The notes: generated by a model from the sequence alone, not told the origin. DNA of 36,201 bases from Flavobacteriales bacterium (GCA_026993705.1 JALWSJ010000422.1:1-36201); one strand, 5' to 3'; positions 16,701 to 24,677 are shown, counted from the first letter of the stretch. Translations and numbers: made by a program.

Positions 16701-17043
16701 AAGCGTAGGCTACTAGATTATTTAAATCTGTCCCTGTGTAAGTTCCTAAAAGAGGAGCTGTGGTAGAGTTTCCGTCATAAATCTCCATAAAATCTCCTGC
16801 TCCCAAGGTAAACGTAAACCATGTTAGCACAATGGCTTGGTTTGCTTGATCAGGACAAATCGTCATAGTGAAATCTTGATTAGCTGAATATCCTGAGGCG
16901 TTTACTCCTCCAGTATCGTATAGTGTAAAATTACAATCATTTCGAGTTGTGTTGGAAATGATTACTTCTTGAGCGAAAATACCTAATCCAGCAACAGAAG
17001 TAAGTAGAAAAAGTAGAACTAATTTTATTATTTGTGTTGTCAT
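13756..17043 (-). CDS. T9SS cargo: CUB, PKD and P-domain protein with gliding-motility-associated C-terminal domain
   Basis: This is a 1095-residue secreted multidomain protein. It has a signal peptide to about residue 24 (GIFAQ) and a CUB domain at about 28-147 (ending CLTLHFVSDGADNGVF). A PKD domain at about 150-240 has YDWDFGDGT. A P/Homo-B proprotein-convertase-like domain follows at about 275-425 (NMQHTFIGDLIISIICPSG, ELNGTWTLQICDMWAQDEGD). Six more PKD-type domains run at about 493-1000 (YSWDFGDE, WNWNFGDT, WVWNYGDG, WSWDFDD, RFWSFEEND, YLWYFGD). The C-terminal type B sorting domain (CHU_C) starts YIPNTFTPNGDGENDTFF and ends YRGHVNLIR. P-domains normally follow proteases, but no protease domain is present. 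It is probably a surface adhesin or matrix protein. A weak -7 box (TATCCTTG) lies at 17072-17079. Confidence 0.9.
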   Translation of the reverse strand: MTTQIIKLVLLFLLTSVAGLGIFAQEVIISNTTRNDCNFTLYDTGGVNASGYSANQDFTMTICPDQANQAIVLTWFTFTLGAGDFMEIYDGNSTTAPLLGTYTGTDLNNLVAYASINNTSGCLTLHFVSDGADNGVFNASVKCEIPCAYPLAGVATPTNPLVQICKGTTVNLDGSNSTAQPGFTLSEYDWDFGDGTNEANTIPTTSHTFNQTGRYIVSLEVKDDNGCKNKNAAFVEVIVETDPVFSLESKSVCEGEIFCLEAGATSPPLPAPAPNMFGQGIHIPDDVGSCFQATQFFNVFPVGSHLTNINQLQSVYANMQHTFIGDLIISIICPSGQSVIMHQQGGGGADLGGDYYWSPTTSNPTWANSGAGGMLPPGTYASVQSLSGLVGCELNGTWTLQICDMWAQDEGDVFGWSVNIDPSLYVDLTALSPTIGPNADSSVLSGSGMTYLSSDGDTLCAQQNTAGNYDYTYTVTNSFGCTHDTTVTVTVKPGPIAGFDFDSICLEETANFTNLTQGSVNLFSYSWDFGDETPPATTFDATHDYTAAGDYAVHLSVDAGNGCTDDSTQIIQVYDEPVADFNFTDDCLYTDPVFTDASSVASGTIETWNWNFGDTTSATLIQSTAESPTHHYVNDGSYDVKLIVITDKNCNDTLVKTTTRYPIPQVDFSFEPECEYDSVTFVNLTTINAPDNISSWVWNYGDGSAFSSVEQEKHKYPQEGDYTITLIATSNHGCINDTSHTITIYPEPIAAFSQTTVCENGEATAFTDQSSVVWGLVVGWSWDFDDTQNNTSTLPNPSHDYEQDGDYNVQLIAQTDFGCVDTTENTVTVLAKPTNDFTATLTEYCQPNCTEFSDLTVPNAGSIVARFWSFEENDQSFDSTQVVCFENLSHTDTKTFGVQLITQNNLGCYDTLLREEYITVWPKPLASFEALPPKTNMYETEIEFENNDEGGVTYLWYFGDIDSSTMFAPVHLYPDTGTYEVTHIVTTEYNCKDTTTRNVRIEAVLNVYIPNTFTPNGDGENDTFFLKGYAIVEDNFQFMIFDRWGKMIYFTDSFIPWDGTYKGVPAQQDVYTYKVLLKDVFGKSHEYRGHVNLIR

Positions 17044-17090
17044 ATATCGTTTATTCTATACGCATAACGAACAAGGATACTGAGGGTTGC

Positions 17091-17519
17091 TTAGTCCTTC
17101 CTCCAATTTTCTCGCTTTATATATACTATTCCTTTAAAAAAAGCTACTCTTTCTCCAGAGCTTTTAATCACTTCTACAACGTAATGCCCTATTTTAGAAG
17201 ACTTACTTATCTCTTCTGCCTTTGCCAATAATACATCTCCTTTTCTAACAGGATGTAAATGAGCAATAGATGTTTCTACAGAAACCGCATGATTCCCATA
17301 AGAATTTGACGCAAAAGCCAAGCAAGAATCTGCCAAAGAATAGGTGATTCCACCATGAGCAATACCGAAACCATTTAGCATTTCTGGACGAATTTTCATC
17401 TGTAACACACATTTGCCCTCACCAATTTTCACTACTTCAATCCCTAACCACTTGGAGAAGAAATCTTTCTCCAACATCTGTTCTACAATTTCTTTCGCTT
17501 GCATGTAACTATCTTTCAT
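17091..17519 (-). CDS. paaI: PaaI-type hotdog thioesterase
   Basis: This is a hotdog-fold acyl-CoA thioesterase; PaaI hydrolyses hydroxyphenylacetyl-CoA and related esters, removing dead-end products of phenylacetate breakdown. The protein shows NGFGIAHGGITYSLADSCLAFASN, of which AHGGITYSLADSCLAFA is the core. It carries the HGG motif and the catalytic Asp of the PaaI group. The VSVETSIAHLHPVRKGDVL segment follows. The length of 142 residues from ATG at 17519 (MKDSYMQAKEIVEQML) is normal. The alternative ATG at 17543 lies inside pyrG, and 17519 is 1 bp after the pyrG stop, so I chose 17519. No other phenylacetate genes are near, so the true substrate is open. It is co-transcribed with pyrG. 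Confidence 0.85.
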   Translation of the reverse strand: MKDSYMQAKEIVEQMLEKDFFSKWLGIEVVKIGEGKCVLQMKIRPEMLNGFGIAHGGITYSLADSCLAFASNSYGNHAVSVETSIAHLHPVRKGDVLLAKAEEISKSSKIGHYVVEVIKSSGERVAFFKGIVYIKRENWRKD

Positions 17520-17520
17520 A

Positions 17521-19122
17521 TTACTGAATGGTAGCTTTAACAAAAGCCAAAAATAAAGGGTGCGGATTAACTACCGTACTTTTATATTCAGGGTGAAATT
17601 GAACCCCGACAAACCAAGGGTGATTTTCCACTTCCACAACCTCAACTAAATTATTTTCGGGATTCACGCCCGTTGCTTTCATTCCTGCTTTTTCAAAATC
17701 TTCTAAGTAAGAATTGTTAAATTCATAACGATGACGATGACGTTCTGAAATTTCTTTTTTACCGTAAGCTTTATATACATTTGAACCCTCTTTCAGTTCA
17801 CATGGGTACGCACCTAGACGCATTGTTCCGCCCATATCCGTAACACTTTTTTGTTCTTGCATAATATCGATTACAGGATAAGGCGTAGATGGTTTTATTT
17901 CCACAGTATGTGCTCCTTCCATACCCAAAACATTTCTCGCATATTCAATAACGGCACATTGCATACCTAAACAAATACCTAAAAATGGTATTTTATTTTC
18001 TCTGGCGTATTTAACCGCTTCAATTTTACCTTCGATACCTCGTGTCCCAAAGCCCGGTGCCACTAAAACTCCTTGCAATCCTCTAAGTTCCTTTTCTACA
18101 TTTTCCACGGTTAAATCTTCCGAAGAAATCCACTTTAGCTTAACTTTGCATTGATTAGCTGCTCCTGCATGAATAAAAGCTTCTGCTATCGATTTGTAGG
18201 AGTCTTTTAGTTCAACATATTTACCTACTAAACCAATTTCTACTTCTTGTACAGGATTTTTATGATGATACAAAAACTCTTTCCATTTTTTTAAATCTGC
18301 TGTTGAGTTTAATGGCATCTTCAAATGTTTTAAAACCACTTCGTCCAAACGTTCTTCTTGCATCAAAAGAGGTACATCGTAAATTGTTTCGGCATCAATA
18401 GATTCAATAACTGCTTCTAACTCTACATTGCAAAATCTGGCTATTTTAGTTCTAATTTCTTTATTCAAATGATGTTCTGTTCTACAAACTAAAATATCGG
18501 GCTGAACACCATATTCTAACAAAGTTTTAACAGAGTGTTGAGTCGGTTTAGTCTTTAATTCTTCCGAAGCAGCTAAGTAAGGAATTAGCGTTAAATGAAT
18601 AAACAATACCTCTTCGTGGTTTTCCCACTTTAATTGACGAATTGCCTCAATGAAAGGTAAAGACTCTATATCGCCAACCGTTCCACCTATTTCAGTTATC
18701 ACGAAATCATATTCTCCAGTATTTCCTAGAATCTGAATATGGTCTTTTATTTCGTTGGTAATATGAGGAATTACTTGAACCGTTTTTCCCAAATATTCCC
18801 CTTTACGTTCTTTTGTAATTACCGATTGATAAATTCTACCTGTGGTAACATTATTCGCCTGAGAAGTAGGCGTATTTAAAAAACGTTCATAATGCCCCAA
18901 ATCTAAATCCGTTTCTGCACCATCTTCCGTTACATAACATTCTCCATGTTCGTATGGGTTCAATGTACCGGGATCGATATTAAGGTATGGATCTAATTTT
19001 TGTATGGTTACCGAATAACCTCTTGCTTGTAACAATTTAGCTAATGATGCAGAGATAATTCCCTTTCCTAATGATGATGCTACGCCTCCCGTAACAAAGA
19101 TATACTTAGTAGATTTAGACAT
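17521..19122 (-). CDS. pyrG: CTP synthase
   Basis: CTP synthase makes CTP from UTP, ATP and glutamine. The 533-residue protein has the synthase domain with FVTGGVASSLGKGIISASL, LDPYLNIDPGTLNPYEHGE, and the VTEIGGTVGDIESLPF segment. The C-terminal class I glutamine amidotransferase has the nucleophile loop FLGICLGMQ (Cys near 380) and His510/Glu512 in QFHPEYKS. All catalytic parts are intact and the length is normal. The gene follows mnmA by 105 bp and is followed 1 bp later by the PaaI-type gene. A candidate -7 box (TACCTTTA, one mismatch) lies at 19162-19169. Identification is certain from these motifs. Confidence 0.97.
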   Translation of the reverse strand: MSKSTKYIFVTGGVASSLGKGIISASLAKLLQARGYSVTIQKLDPYLNIDPGTLNPYEHGECYVTEDGAETDLDLGHYERFLNTPTSQANNVTTGRIYQSVITKERKGEYLGKTVQVIPHITNEIKDHIQILGNTGEYDFVITEIGGTVGDIESLPFIEAIRQLKWENHEEVLFIHLTLIPYLAASEELKTKPTQHSVKTLLEYGVQPDILVCRTEHHLNKEIRTKIARFCNVELEAVIESIDAETIYDVPLLMQEERLDEVVLKHLKMPLNSTADLKKWKEFLYHHKNPVQEVEIGLVGKYVELKDSYKSIAEAFIHAGAANQCKVKLKWISSEDLTVENVEKELRGLQGVLVAPGFGTRGIEGKIEAVKYARENKIPFLGICLGMQCAVIEYARNVLGMEGAHTVEIKPSTPYPVIDIMQEQKSVTDMGGTMRLGAYPCELKEGSNVYKAYGKKEISERHRHRYEFNNSYLEDFEKAGMKATGVNPENNLVEVVEVENHPWFVGVQFHPEYKSTVVNPHPLFLAFVKATIQ

Positions 19123-19161
19123 TTCCGTATTGAACGATTTTAAATTTATGAATACGGAATG

Positions 19162-19196
19162 TAAAGGTAAGCAATTTGAAAGCGTCCTACTGCAAA
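19162..19196 (-). promoter_or_regulatory. Candidate promoter of pyrG
   Basis: On the minus strand TTTG, 23 nt, then TACCTTTA. The -7 box has one mismatch to TAnnTTTG and the spacing is at the long end of the accepted range. It would give a leader of about 30-35 nt. Confidence 0.35.
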
Positions 19197-19227
19197 ACTC
19201 TAAAAAGAATTATTAACAACATGAATT

Positions 19228-20409
19228 TTACGCAAAAATAACTCCACTACCCAGCAACTCATCCCCGTCATACCACGCTACAAATTGCCCTGAAGCAATG
19301 CCTCTTTGAGGTTCATCAAATAACACGTATAACCCATTACTCTCTTGCATCAAAGTAAGAGGCGTTAGTTCCTGCCGATAACGGATACGTCCCATATATT
19401 TTCGTTTTTCTCCCACTTCCATTTTTAAATCATCCCTAACCCAATGTACATCTTTACTCTGTACCAGAAGTCCCTTTCTATAAAGTCCTTTATGCTCTGT
19501 TCCTTGTCCAACATACACAATATTATCGATAGTATCTGTTCCAATGACAAAAAGAGGTTCTTTTGTTCCTCCTACTCCTAACCCTTTTCGTTGCCCTTCG
19601 GTAAAATAATGAGCTCCTTGATGTTTCCCCACTTCTTTTTTGCTTTTTGCTAAATGTAAAGGATACGGGTTTACCAATGTTTTCATATCGTTATTCTCAT
19701 AAGAGAAAATTGCATCATCATCTGCGATTTCAATGATACTTCCTTTTTTAGGCTTTAACTTTTGCTGTAAAAAAACCGGTAGTTTAACCTTTCCAATAAA
19801 GCAAAGTCCTTGTGAATCTTTTTTATCTGCTGTATTCAAGCCAATTTCACGAGCAATTTCCCTTACCTTACTTTTTTGCAAATGACCAATAGGAAATAAT
19901 GCTTTACTCAACTGCTGCTGGCTCAACTGACACAAAAAATAACTTTGGTCTTTGTTGTTATCCGCTCCGGCAATAAGACGATACATCTCTTTCCCGTCTT
20001 TTTCCATCACTTCTTTCTGGCAATAGTGCCCCGTCGCCACAAAATCAGCCCCCAATTCCAATGCTTTGTCTAAAAAAATATCAAACTTTACTTCTCGGTT
20101 ACACAACACATCAGGATTAGGCGTTCTACCTCTTTGGTATTCTGCAAACATATAATCGACTATTCGTTCCTTATACTCCTCGCTAAAATCAATAACCTGA
20201 AAAGGAATACCTAAGCTCTCTGCGACCTGCAAAGCATCATTACTATCATCAATCCAAGGACAATCATCGCTAATAATTACGGAATCATCGTGCCAATTTC
20301 GCATAAAAATACCTACCACATCATATCCTTGCTCTTTTAATAAATAAGCACTTACACTCGAATCAACTCCCCCAGAAAGTCCTACTACAACTCGTCCTTT
20401 GTTCTCCAT
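19228..20409 (-). CDS. mnmA: tRNA-specific 2-thiouridylase MnmA
   Basis: MnmA thiolates U34 of the tRNAs for Lys, Glu and Gln, using persulfide sulfur and ATP. From ATG at 20409 (MENKGRVVVGLSGGVDSSV) the protein has 393 residues. It has the PP-loop SGGVDSS at 12-18, catalytic Cys103 in TPNPDVLCNREVKFD, and the persulfide-carrying Cys203 in DSQGLCFIGK. TGHYC and the C-terminal domain (GQRKGLGVGG) also fit. The family pattern is complete. An in-frame ATG at 20448 would add an unconserved tail and would lie upstream of the -7 box at 20436-20443, so I rejected it. Repeat copy d lies upstream on the same strand. Confidence 0.95.
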   Translation of the reverse strand: MENKGRVVVGLSGGVDSSVSAYLLKEQGYDVVGIFMRNWHDDSVIISDDCPWIDDSNDALQVAESLGIPFQVIDFSEEYKERIVDYMFAEYQRGRTPNPDVLCNREVKFDIFLDKALELGADFVATGHYCQKEVMEKDGKEMYRLIAGADNNKDQSYFLCQLSQQQLSKALFPIGHLQKSKVREIAREIGLNTADKKDSQGLCFIGKVKLPVFLQQKLKPKKGSIIEIADDDAIFSYENNDMKTLVNPYPLHLAKSKKEVGKHQGAHYFTEGQRKGLGVGGTKEPLFVIGTDTIDNIVYVGQGTEHKGLYRKGLLVQSKDVHWVRDDLKMEVGEKRKYMGRIRYRQELTPLTLMQESNGLYVLFDEPQRGIASGQFVAWYDGDELLGSGVIFA

Positions 20410-20435
20410 TTGATAACTTCTATAAAATTTAACCA

Positions 20436-20443
20436 CAAAAATA
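20436..20443 (-). promoter_or_regulatory. -7 box of mnmA
   Basis: On the minus strand TATTTTTG matches TAnnTTTG exactly, 26 nt before the chosen ATG. Repeat copy d ends 48 nt upstream of it. Confidence 0.5.
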
Positions 20444-20491
20444 CGCAAATCTAAAACAAATACTTCCGAATGATAAAAAAGATAATAATTT

Positions 20492-20629
20492 GGGCGTTCC
20501 CCTTTTCTGCTAAAGACACATATCGCTATGCGAAACGTGTCTTCAGCAGAAAAGGGTCGGGCTATCCACTATATCTTTTGCCCTCCAAAAGGAGGGAGGG
20601 CAAAAGGATGCCGTTCCTATCCCTAACGC
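20492..20629 (-). ncRNA. Structured repeat copy d (Flavo-1-like RNA)
   Basis: Read on the minus strand. The outer helix is GCGTT/AACGC. The inner 2-bp helix is AC/GT where copies e and f have GT/AC. ATC/GAT flanks a bulged C. The first hairpin is CTTTTGCCCTCC/GGAGGGCAAAAG with a 4-nt CTCC bulge. The second hairpin is CCCTTTTCTGCTGAAGACAC with its 3' arm, containing two G.U and one U.U, and apical GTTTCGC-ATA-GCGATAT shared with copy c. It lies 48 nt upstream of the mnmA -7 box on the same strand. Confidence 0.8.
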
Positions 20630-20671
20630 GGGTCAGGTAAGTGTAAATTTTATTGTGCTAAGATGTTCCGT

Positions 20672-20793
20672 GTTAGGGATTCCAACTAACGTAAAAATAC
20701 AATATTGAAAATCAATGGATTATGAAATTACCTAAATTTTTATGTTAGCTCAAAAACTCAACTGTTTTTCGCAGTCGCTTAATGATCCCTAAC
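20672..20793. repeat. R3 repeat, copy 1
   Basis: It is bounded by inverted GTTAGGGAT and ATCCCTAAC. Inside are CCAACTAACGTAAAAATA near the left end, its partner ATTTTTATGTTAG, and then AAAACTCAACTGTTTTTCGC with AGTCGCTTAATGATCCC, which contains an ACTG/CAGT hairpin. The left and right segments match R3 copy 2 (32395-32519), while the loop between the stem arms differs. No coding potential. Confidence 0.7.
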
Positions 20794-20891
20794 GCGAAGA
20801 AAATGAGCGAGAAGAAAACGGAGTTTATTTTTCATCGTCTAAAGAAACTAAAACTCATGTTCTTAGCACTCATTTCACATGCGTTAGGGAT
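20785..20891. repeat. R2 repeat, copy 2 (internally shortened)
   Basis: The ends are ATCCCTAACGCGAAGAAAAT at the left and CATGCGTTAGGGAT at the right, after CACTCATTTCA. The interior keeps the half with TTTTTCATCGTCTAAAGAAAC and CTAAAACTCA seen in copies 1 and 3, but lacks about 50 bp including the CTTCTTCAAAA block and the central hairpin. Its left end is shared with R3 copy 1 and its right end with structured repeat copy e. Confidence 0.7.
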
Positions 20892-21012
20892 AGAAGTGGC
20901 ATCCTTTTGGGTTGTTGCGTATATGCAACCCAAAAGATATAACGGATAGCCTGACCTTTCGCGAGTAAAATAAACGGTAAAACCTTTATTTTATTCGCGA
21001 AAGGGAACGCCC
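20881..21012 (+). ncRNA. Structured repeat copy e (Flavo-1-like RNA)
   Basis: The outer helix is GCGTT/AACGC. The GT/AC and ATC/GAT helices surround the bulged C. The first hairpin, CTTTTGGGTTG/CAACCCAAAAG, has a TTG bulge and one apical G.U. The conserved CCC of GATAGCCCGACC is CCT here, which can still pair with the 5' GGG through a wobble. The second hairpin, CCTTTCGCGAGTAAAATAAA with its 3' arm, is 20 bp with a single G.U. It ends 16 nt before the stop of the convergent DciA-like gene. Confidence 0.8.
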
Positions 21013-21028
21013 AAAACAATCTAAAAAA

Positions 21029-21343
21029 CTACACAAAAACAATATCAAGCACTACCGTTCTGCCTAAGTCTTCGTTTATCATATCTATGATTTTAGACCT
21101 CCCCATACTTAACTCCTCGCGAATAATAGAGGAAGTTAACTTGACATACATTCGCTTGTTTTTCAGATGGATTTTTTCGGTGTATTTAACGATAGGTGCT
21201 CCCATTAGTTTTTTGAACGAATTGATGGCTTCGTATTCGTCAAAATTTTTGGTCAAACCGTAGGCTTTTAGCAATTTGGTTACCACCTCATCAATGCTTT
21301 CTTCGTTTGATGTTCGCTTATATCGCGGGTTAAATTTCTTCAT
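21029..21343 (-). CDS. DUF721 / DciA-like protein
   Basis: DUF721 includes DciA, the loader or recruiter of replicative helicase in many bacteria that lack DnaC. This is a short Bacteroidota-type version of 104 residues. It has a helical segment SIDEVVTKLLKAYGLTKNF and a core INSFKKLMGAPIVKYTEKIH, of which KKLMGAPIVKYTEKI is typical of the family. LYVKLTSSIIREEL-like strands (MYVKLTSSIIREELSMGR) follow, and it ends VLDIVFV. The start is ATG at 21343; a TTG at 21349 is also in frame but less likely. It is the last gene of a unit with the M24 peptidase 9 bp upstream. Its role in replication is inferred from the family only. Confidence 0.8.
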   Translation of the reverse strand: MKKFNPRYKRTSNEESIDEVVTKLLKAYGLTKNFDEYEAINSFKKLMGAPIVKYTEKIHLKNKRMYVKLTSSIIREELSMGRSKIIDMINEDLGRTVVLDIVFV

Positions 21344-21352
21344 TTTCAAGTA

Positions 21353-22786
21353 TTAATGGCGAACAAATATGCTAAATAATTTCATTAAATTTTCTATTTC
21401 TTCAATCGTCTTCGGTACACAGTCCGATAGTACTTCGGGGGCTCCATCGGTTATCAATACATCGTCTTCTATTCGTACGCCTATGTTCCACCATTTAGGG
21501 TCGCATGGTGAACCTTCTGGAATGTAAATACCTGGTTCAACTGTGATAACAACGTTTCGTTTAAGAGGCAAATACGTGCCAACATCGTGTACGTCTAACC
21601 CCAAATAATGAGAAGTGCCGTGCATAAAATAACGGCGAACACCCAAAGGATTTTTTGTGATGCCCAACTTCTGTAATTCCTGTGAAACCACTGAGGTTGC
21701 TGCAATATTTGGATCCCAAAAGGAGTTGCCTTCTTTGCATTTTTTTATTCCCGCTTGTTGAGCTTTGAGGACGATATTGTAAATAATTTTTTGTTCTTCA
21801 CTAAATTTGCCATTCACAGGTAATGTACGTGTAACATCAGCTGTATAACCGTGATATTCTCCCCCGATATCACTTACCAATAATGAATTGTCGGTGGTGA
21901 TTTTACGATTGGAATTGTAGTGTAAGACACAAGAGTTTTCTCCGCTTCCCATAATGGAAGGAAAACCGGGGTATTCAGCTCCGTTAGCTTTAAACACATA
22001 TTCTACAATTGCTTCTGTTTGATATTCTGGCATGTTCGGCTCTAAGGCTTTCATCAGTTCTATTTGTGCTTTACATGTGATTTCTACTGCTTTTCGCATC
22101 ATATACAACTCTTCTTCGCTTTTTATTTCTCTTAGTTGAGCCATCCAATGCGATAGTGATGTAGAATCTTTTTTATTCTTATCTTCTACTCCTATTTTTG
22201 AATCAAACTGAAGAAGTAGGTTGTTTAAATCTGCTTTGTCAAACACGTTATCTCGGACGTCTTTTCGTATCGGAAAGTAAAAGATTTTGTCTGCTTTATC
22301 GAAATACAAATCGGTGTTTTTAAACTTTGTATTGTTTTCTGCGGTTTCTATTTCCAGCACCAATTCTGCTCCTAAAGCACCTAAACGCTTCCCTGTCCAA
22401 AGTTCGTCTTTGGTATCTTTTTTTTGAACAAACAAAATTTCCTTTGTTGTTTCGCCATTAATCTTCACAGGGTTTTTGAAAATAACCAACACAGAATGAG
22501 GCTCTCTTAATCCGGTTAAGTAATAGAAATTAGGGTCTTGATGGTATTCGTAATCCACATCGTTTGAGCGAGTTCTTACCGGGGCAGAAAAAAACACAGC
22601 TACAGAGTTATTGGGCATCAAACTTCTTATCTTTTCTCTATTTTTTTTGTGGAATGATGCAGGTAGTAAATCCTTGTCATAAATTCCAAACTGTTTTAGG
22701 TTTACACCATCAACACCCTTAACTTCCTGTGCTATGGAAGTAAGTAAAGGAAAAATAAAAAGGACTAAAAAGCTAAAAGGTTTCAT
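21353..22786 (-). CDS. Exported aminopeptidase P-type metallopeptidase (M24B)
   Basis: This protein removes N-terminal residues ahead of proline. The 477-residue protein has a signal peptide to about residue 20 (LLTSIAQ), an AMP_N domain (about 37-190, with DPNFYYLTGL and DELWTGKRLG), and a pita-bread catalytic domain. The five metal ligands are Asp306 and Asp317 (SDIGGEYHGYTADVTRT), His393 (HGTSHYLGLDVHDVG), Glu417 (VEPGIYIPEG) and Glu440 (GVRIEDDVLIT). All are present, so it should be active. The signal peptide places it in the periplasm or outside, unlike cytosolic PepP, and suggests dipeptide or peptide scavenging. It sits 4 bp after asnB and 9 bp before the DciA-like gene in one unit. 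Confidence 0.9.
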   Translation of the reverse strand: MKPFSFLVLFIFPLLTSIAQEVKGVDGVNLKQFGIYDKDLLPASFHKKNREKIRSLMPNNSVAVFFSAPVRTRSNDVDYEYHQDPNFYYLTGLREPHSVLVIFKNPVKINGETTKEILFVQKKDTKDELWTGKRLGALGAELVLEIETAENNTKFKNTDLYFDKADKIFYFPIRKDVRDNVFDKADLNNLLLQFDSKIGVEDKNKKDSTSLSHWMAQLREIKSEEELYMMRKAVEITCKAQIELMKALEPNMPEYQTEAIVEYVFKANGAEYPGFPSIMGSGENSCVLHYNSNRKITTDNSLLVSDIGGEYHGYTADVTRTLPVNGKFSEEQKIIYNIVLKAQQAGIKKCKEGNSFWDPNIAATSVVSQELQKLGITKNPLGVRRYFMHGTSHYLGLDVHDVGTYLPLKRNVVITVEPGIYIPEGSPCDPKWWNIGVRIEDDVLITDGAPEVLSDCVPKTIEEIENLMKLFSIFVRH

Positions 22787-22790
22787 ACAA

Positions 22791-24677
22791 TCAATAAGTT
22801 ACTTCGTTGCGTTGTAGCCAATGTGCCAACACCACCAAGTGCCAGACTCTACTCCACGAAACCTTGTAATGGTTATTTAAAAATAGTTGCCACAATTCGT
22901 CAATAGCATTCGCATCGAAATAAGGTTGTTTTTTCAGCCAATCTAATTGCGTTATACAAAAATCTTTCAATTCTTTTTTCATCCAATGTTGCCACGGAAA
23001 CACAAAACCCATTTTTTTCCTGTTTACAATTTCCTTTGGTAATAAATCACCCATACTATCTACCAATAATTTCTTGGGAGTGTAAGGGAATTTATATTCA
23101 TCTGGCACACCGTAAACGTACTCAACAAAATTATGGTCTAAAAAGGGAACTCTAACTTCCAAAGCACTCGCCATACTCATTTGATCGACATCTCGCAACA
23201 ATACGTTTTGCATGTAAGTATGTAGTTCCAAAAATGAAACTTTACTCAAAAAAGGAACATTAAATCCCGGTTTTTCTACATCAATATGTTGTACTCCGTA
23301 TTCAAAAACTGCATTTTTAGGCAGAGAGTTTTTATGGGTTGCTTTTTTAATCATATCGTCAGGTAAAACTTGACGACTTACCGGGTAATAAAAGGGTAAT
23401 TCTAAATATTTTTTGGTTATGGTTTCTGTTATTTTATCGGAGGCTATCGAAGGTTTTATCAATTGTAAGGTTTTGCCCGCCAATTTTCTAAACACCAAAG
23501 GGAAAGAGTACATCCACTTTTTGTCCAACAAATTTATAGCTCTATGAAAAATATCATACCCGGCAAACAATTCATCGCCACCTAAACCGGACAGTGCCAT
23601 GGTAACTCCTTTTTCTTTGGTTACTTTTGCTACGACATAGGAATTGATGCCATCAGCACTCGGATGATCCATTGCATCAAGGGCAGCAGGTAAATCATTT
23701 AAGAAATCTTGTGGTGTTAAATTGATTTGTGTATGTTCAGTTTTGAACTTTTCAGCGATGATTGAAGCGTATTTTGCTTCGCTAAATTCTTCTTCATCAA
23801 ACGAAATAGAGAATGTACGAACGGGACGAGAACTGACTTCACTCATCAAAGCAACAATAGAACTTGAATCTATCCCGCCACTTAGGAAAGCTCCATAGGG
23901 AACATCGGCTTGCATTCTATTTTTTACGGAGGTCAACAAGCGTTCTTTTATCTCTTTAGTTACTTCTTCATAACTTTGATTTTCTGCTTTTCTATTAATA
24001 AAGACTCCTATATCCCAATAGCGTTCTATCATATATTCATCATCACTAAGAAAAATATAATGCCCTGCTTCCAACATTTTGACGTTCTTCACTATCGTGC
24101 GAGGAGCGTGGACAGTTCCGTATCTCAAATAATCAATTAATCCTTCCTCGTCTATTTTCTTATCGATAAAAGGCAATGAAATCAAACTTCTAATTTCTGA
24201 GGAGAAAGCAAAATGTTTGTTGTCGTCAAAATAATACAGAGGTTTAATGCCTAGTCTATCTCTGGCAATAAAAAGTGTTTCGTCTTTTTTATTCCAAACG
24301 GCAAAAGCAAACATTCCGTCCAGCTTATGCAAACAACCTTTCCCCCATTTTTGATAAGCCGCTAAAAGAACTTCGCTATCCGAATTGGTTTTAAAGTCGT
24401 AAGATTCTTTCAGTTGTTCTTTGAGTTTTAAGTAATTGTAAATTTCGCCATTAAATACTAAAACAAGGTTACCGTCATTGCTTAGCATGGGTTGGTTTGC
24501 TTCATCAGACAAATCGATGATAGACAAACGATTATGACCTAATGCTATTTTATGGTCTTGAATACAGAAATCGGTAGCATCCGGACCTCTGTGAGCCGAA
24601 AGCTTGTTCATCTTTTGAATTGCCGACTTGGGGTCAGGTAAGCCTTGCAGATTATAAATCCCGTTTACTCCACACAT
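22791..24677 (-). CDS. asnB: Glutamine-hydrolysing asparagine synthase
   Basis: AsnB makes asparagine from aspartate, ATP and glutamine; close relatives act in surface polysaccharide clusters. The 628-residue protein starts MCGVNGIYN with nucleophile Cys2 and has glutamine-site residues in AHRGPDA and FNGEIYNY. The synthetase PP-loop is SGGIDSS at 266-272. Downstream are the SGLGGDELFAGY motif and LRDVDQMSMASALEVRVPFL. All are complete and the length is typical of this class. It is 3 bp after the epimerase gene and 4 bp before the M24 peptidase gene, so it belongs to that unit. The epimerase neighbour hints at O-antigen or capsule modification, but no glycosyltransferases are in the window, so plain asparagine supply is equally possible. 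Confidence 0.92.
   Translation of the reverse strand: MCGVNGIYNLQGLPDPKSAIQKMNKLSAHRGPDATDFCIQDHKIALGHNRLSIIDLSDEANQPMLSNDGNLVLVFNGEIYNYLKLKEQLKESYDFKTNSDSEVLLAAYQKWGKGCLHKLDGMFAFAVWNKKDETLFIARDRLGIKPLYYFDDNKHFAFSSEIRSLISLPFIDKKIDEEGLIDYLRYGTVHAPRTIVKNVKMLEAGHYIFLSDDEYMIERYWDIGVFINRKAENQSYEEVTKEIKERLLTSVKNRMQADVPYGAFLSGGIDSSSIVALMSEVSSRPVRTFSISFDEEEFSEAKYASIIAEKFKTEHTQINLTPQDFLNDLPAALDAMDHPSADGINSYVVAKVTKEKGVTMALSGLGGDELFAGYDIFHRAINLLDKKWMYSFPLVFRKLAGKTLQLIKPSIASDKITETITKKYLELPFYYPVSRQVLPDDMIKKATHKNSLPKNAVFEYGVQHIDVEKPGFNVPFLSKVSFLELHTYMQNVLLRDVDQMSMASALEVRVPFLDHNFVEYVYGVPDEYKFPYTPKKLLVDSMGDLLPKEIVNRKKMGFVFPWQHWMKKELKDFCITQLDWLKKQPYFDANAIDELWQLFLNNHYKVSWSRVWHLVVLAHWLQRNEVTY

Larger units (their letters stand above)
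20410..21028. other. Intergenic repeat island between mnmA and the DciA-like gene
   Basis: This region has no gene. From left to right: the -7 box of mnmA (20436-20443), structured repeat copy d on the minus strand (20492-20629), a short unassigned spacer (20630-20671), R3 copy 1 (20672-20793), a shortened R2 copy (20785-20891), and structured repeat copy e on the plus strand (20881-21012). The last three share their GTTAGGGAT junction words. Confidence 0.8.
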
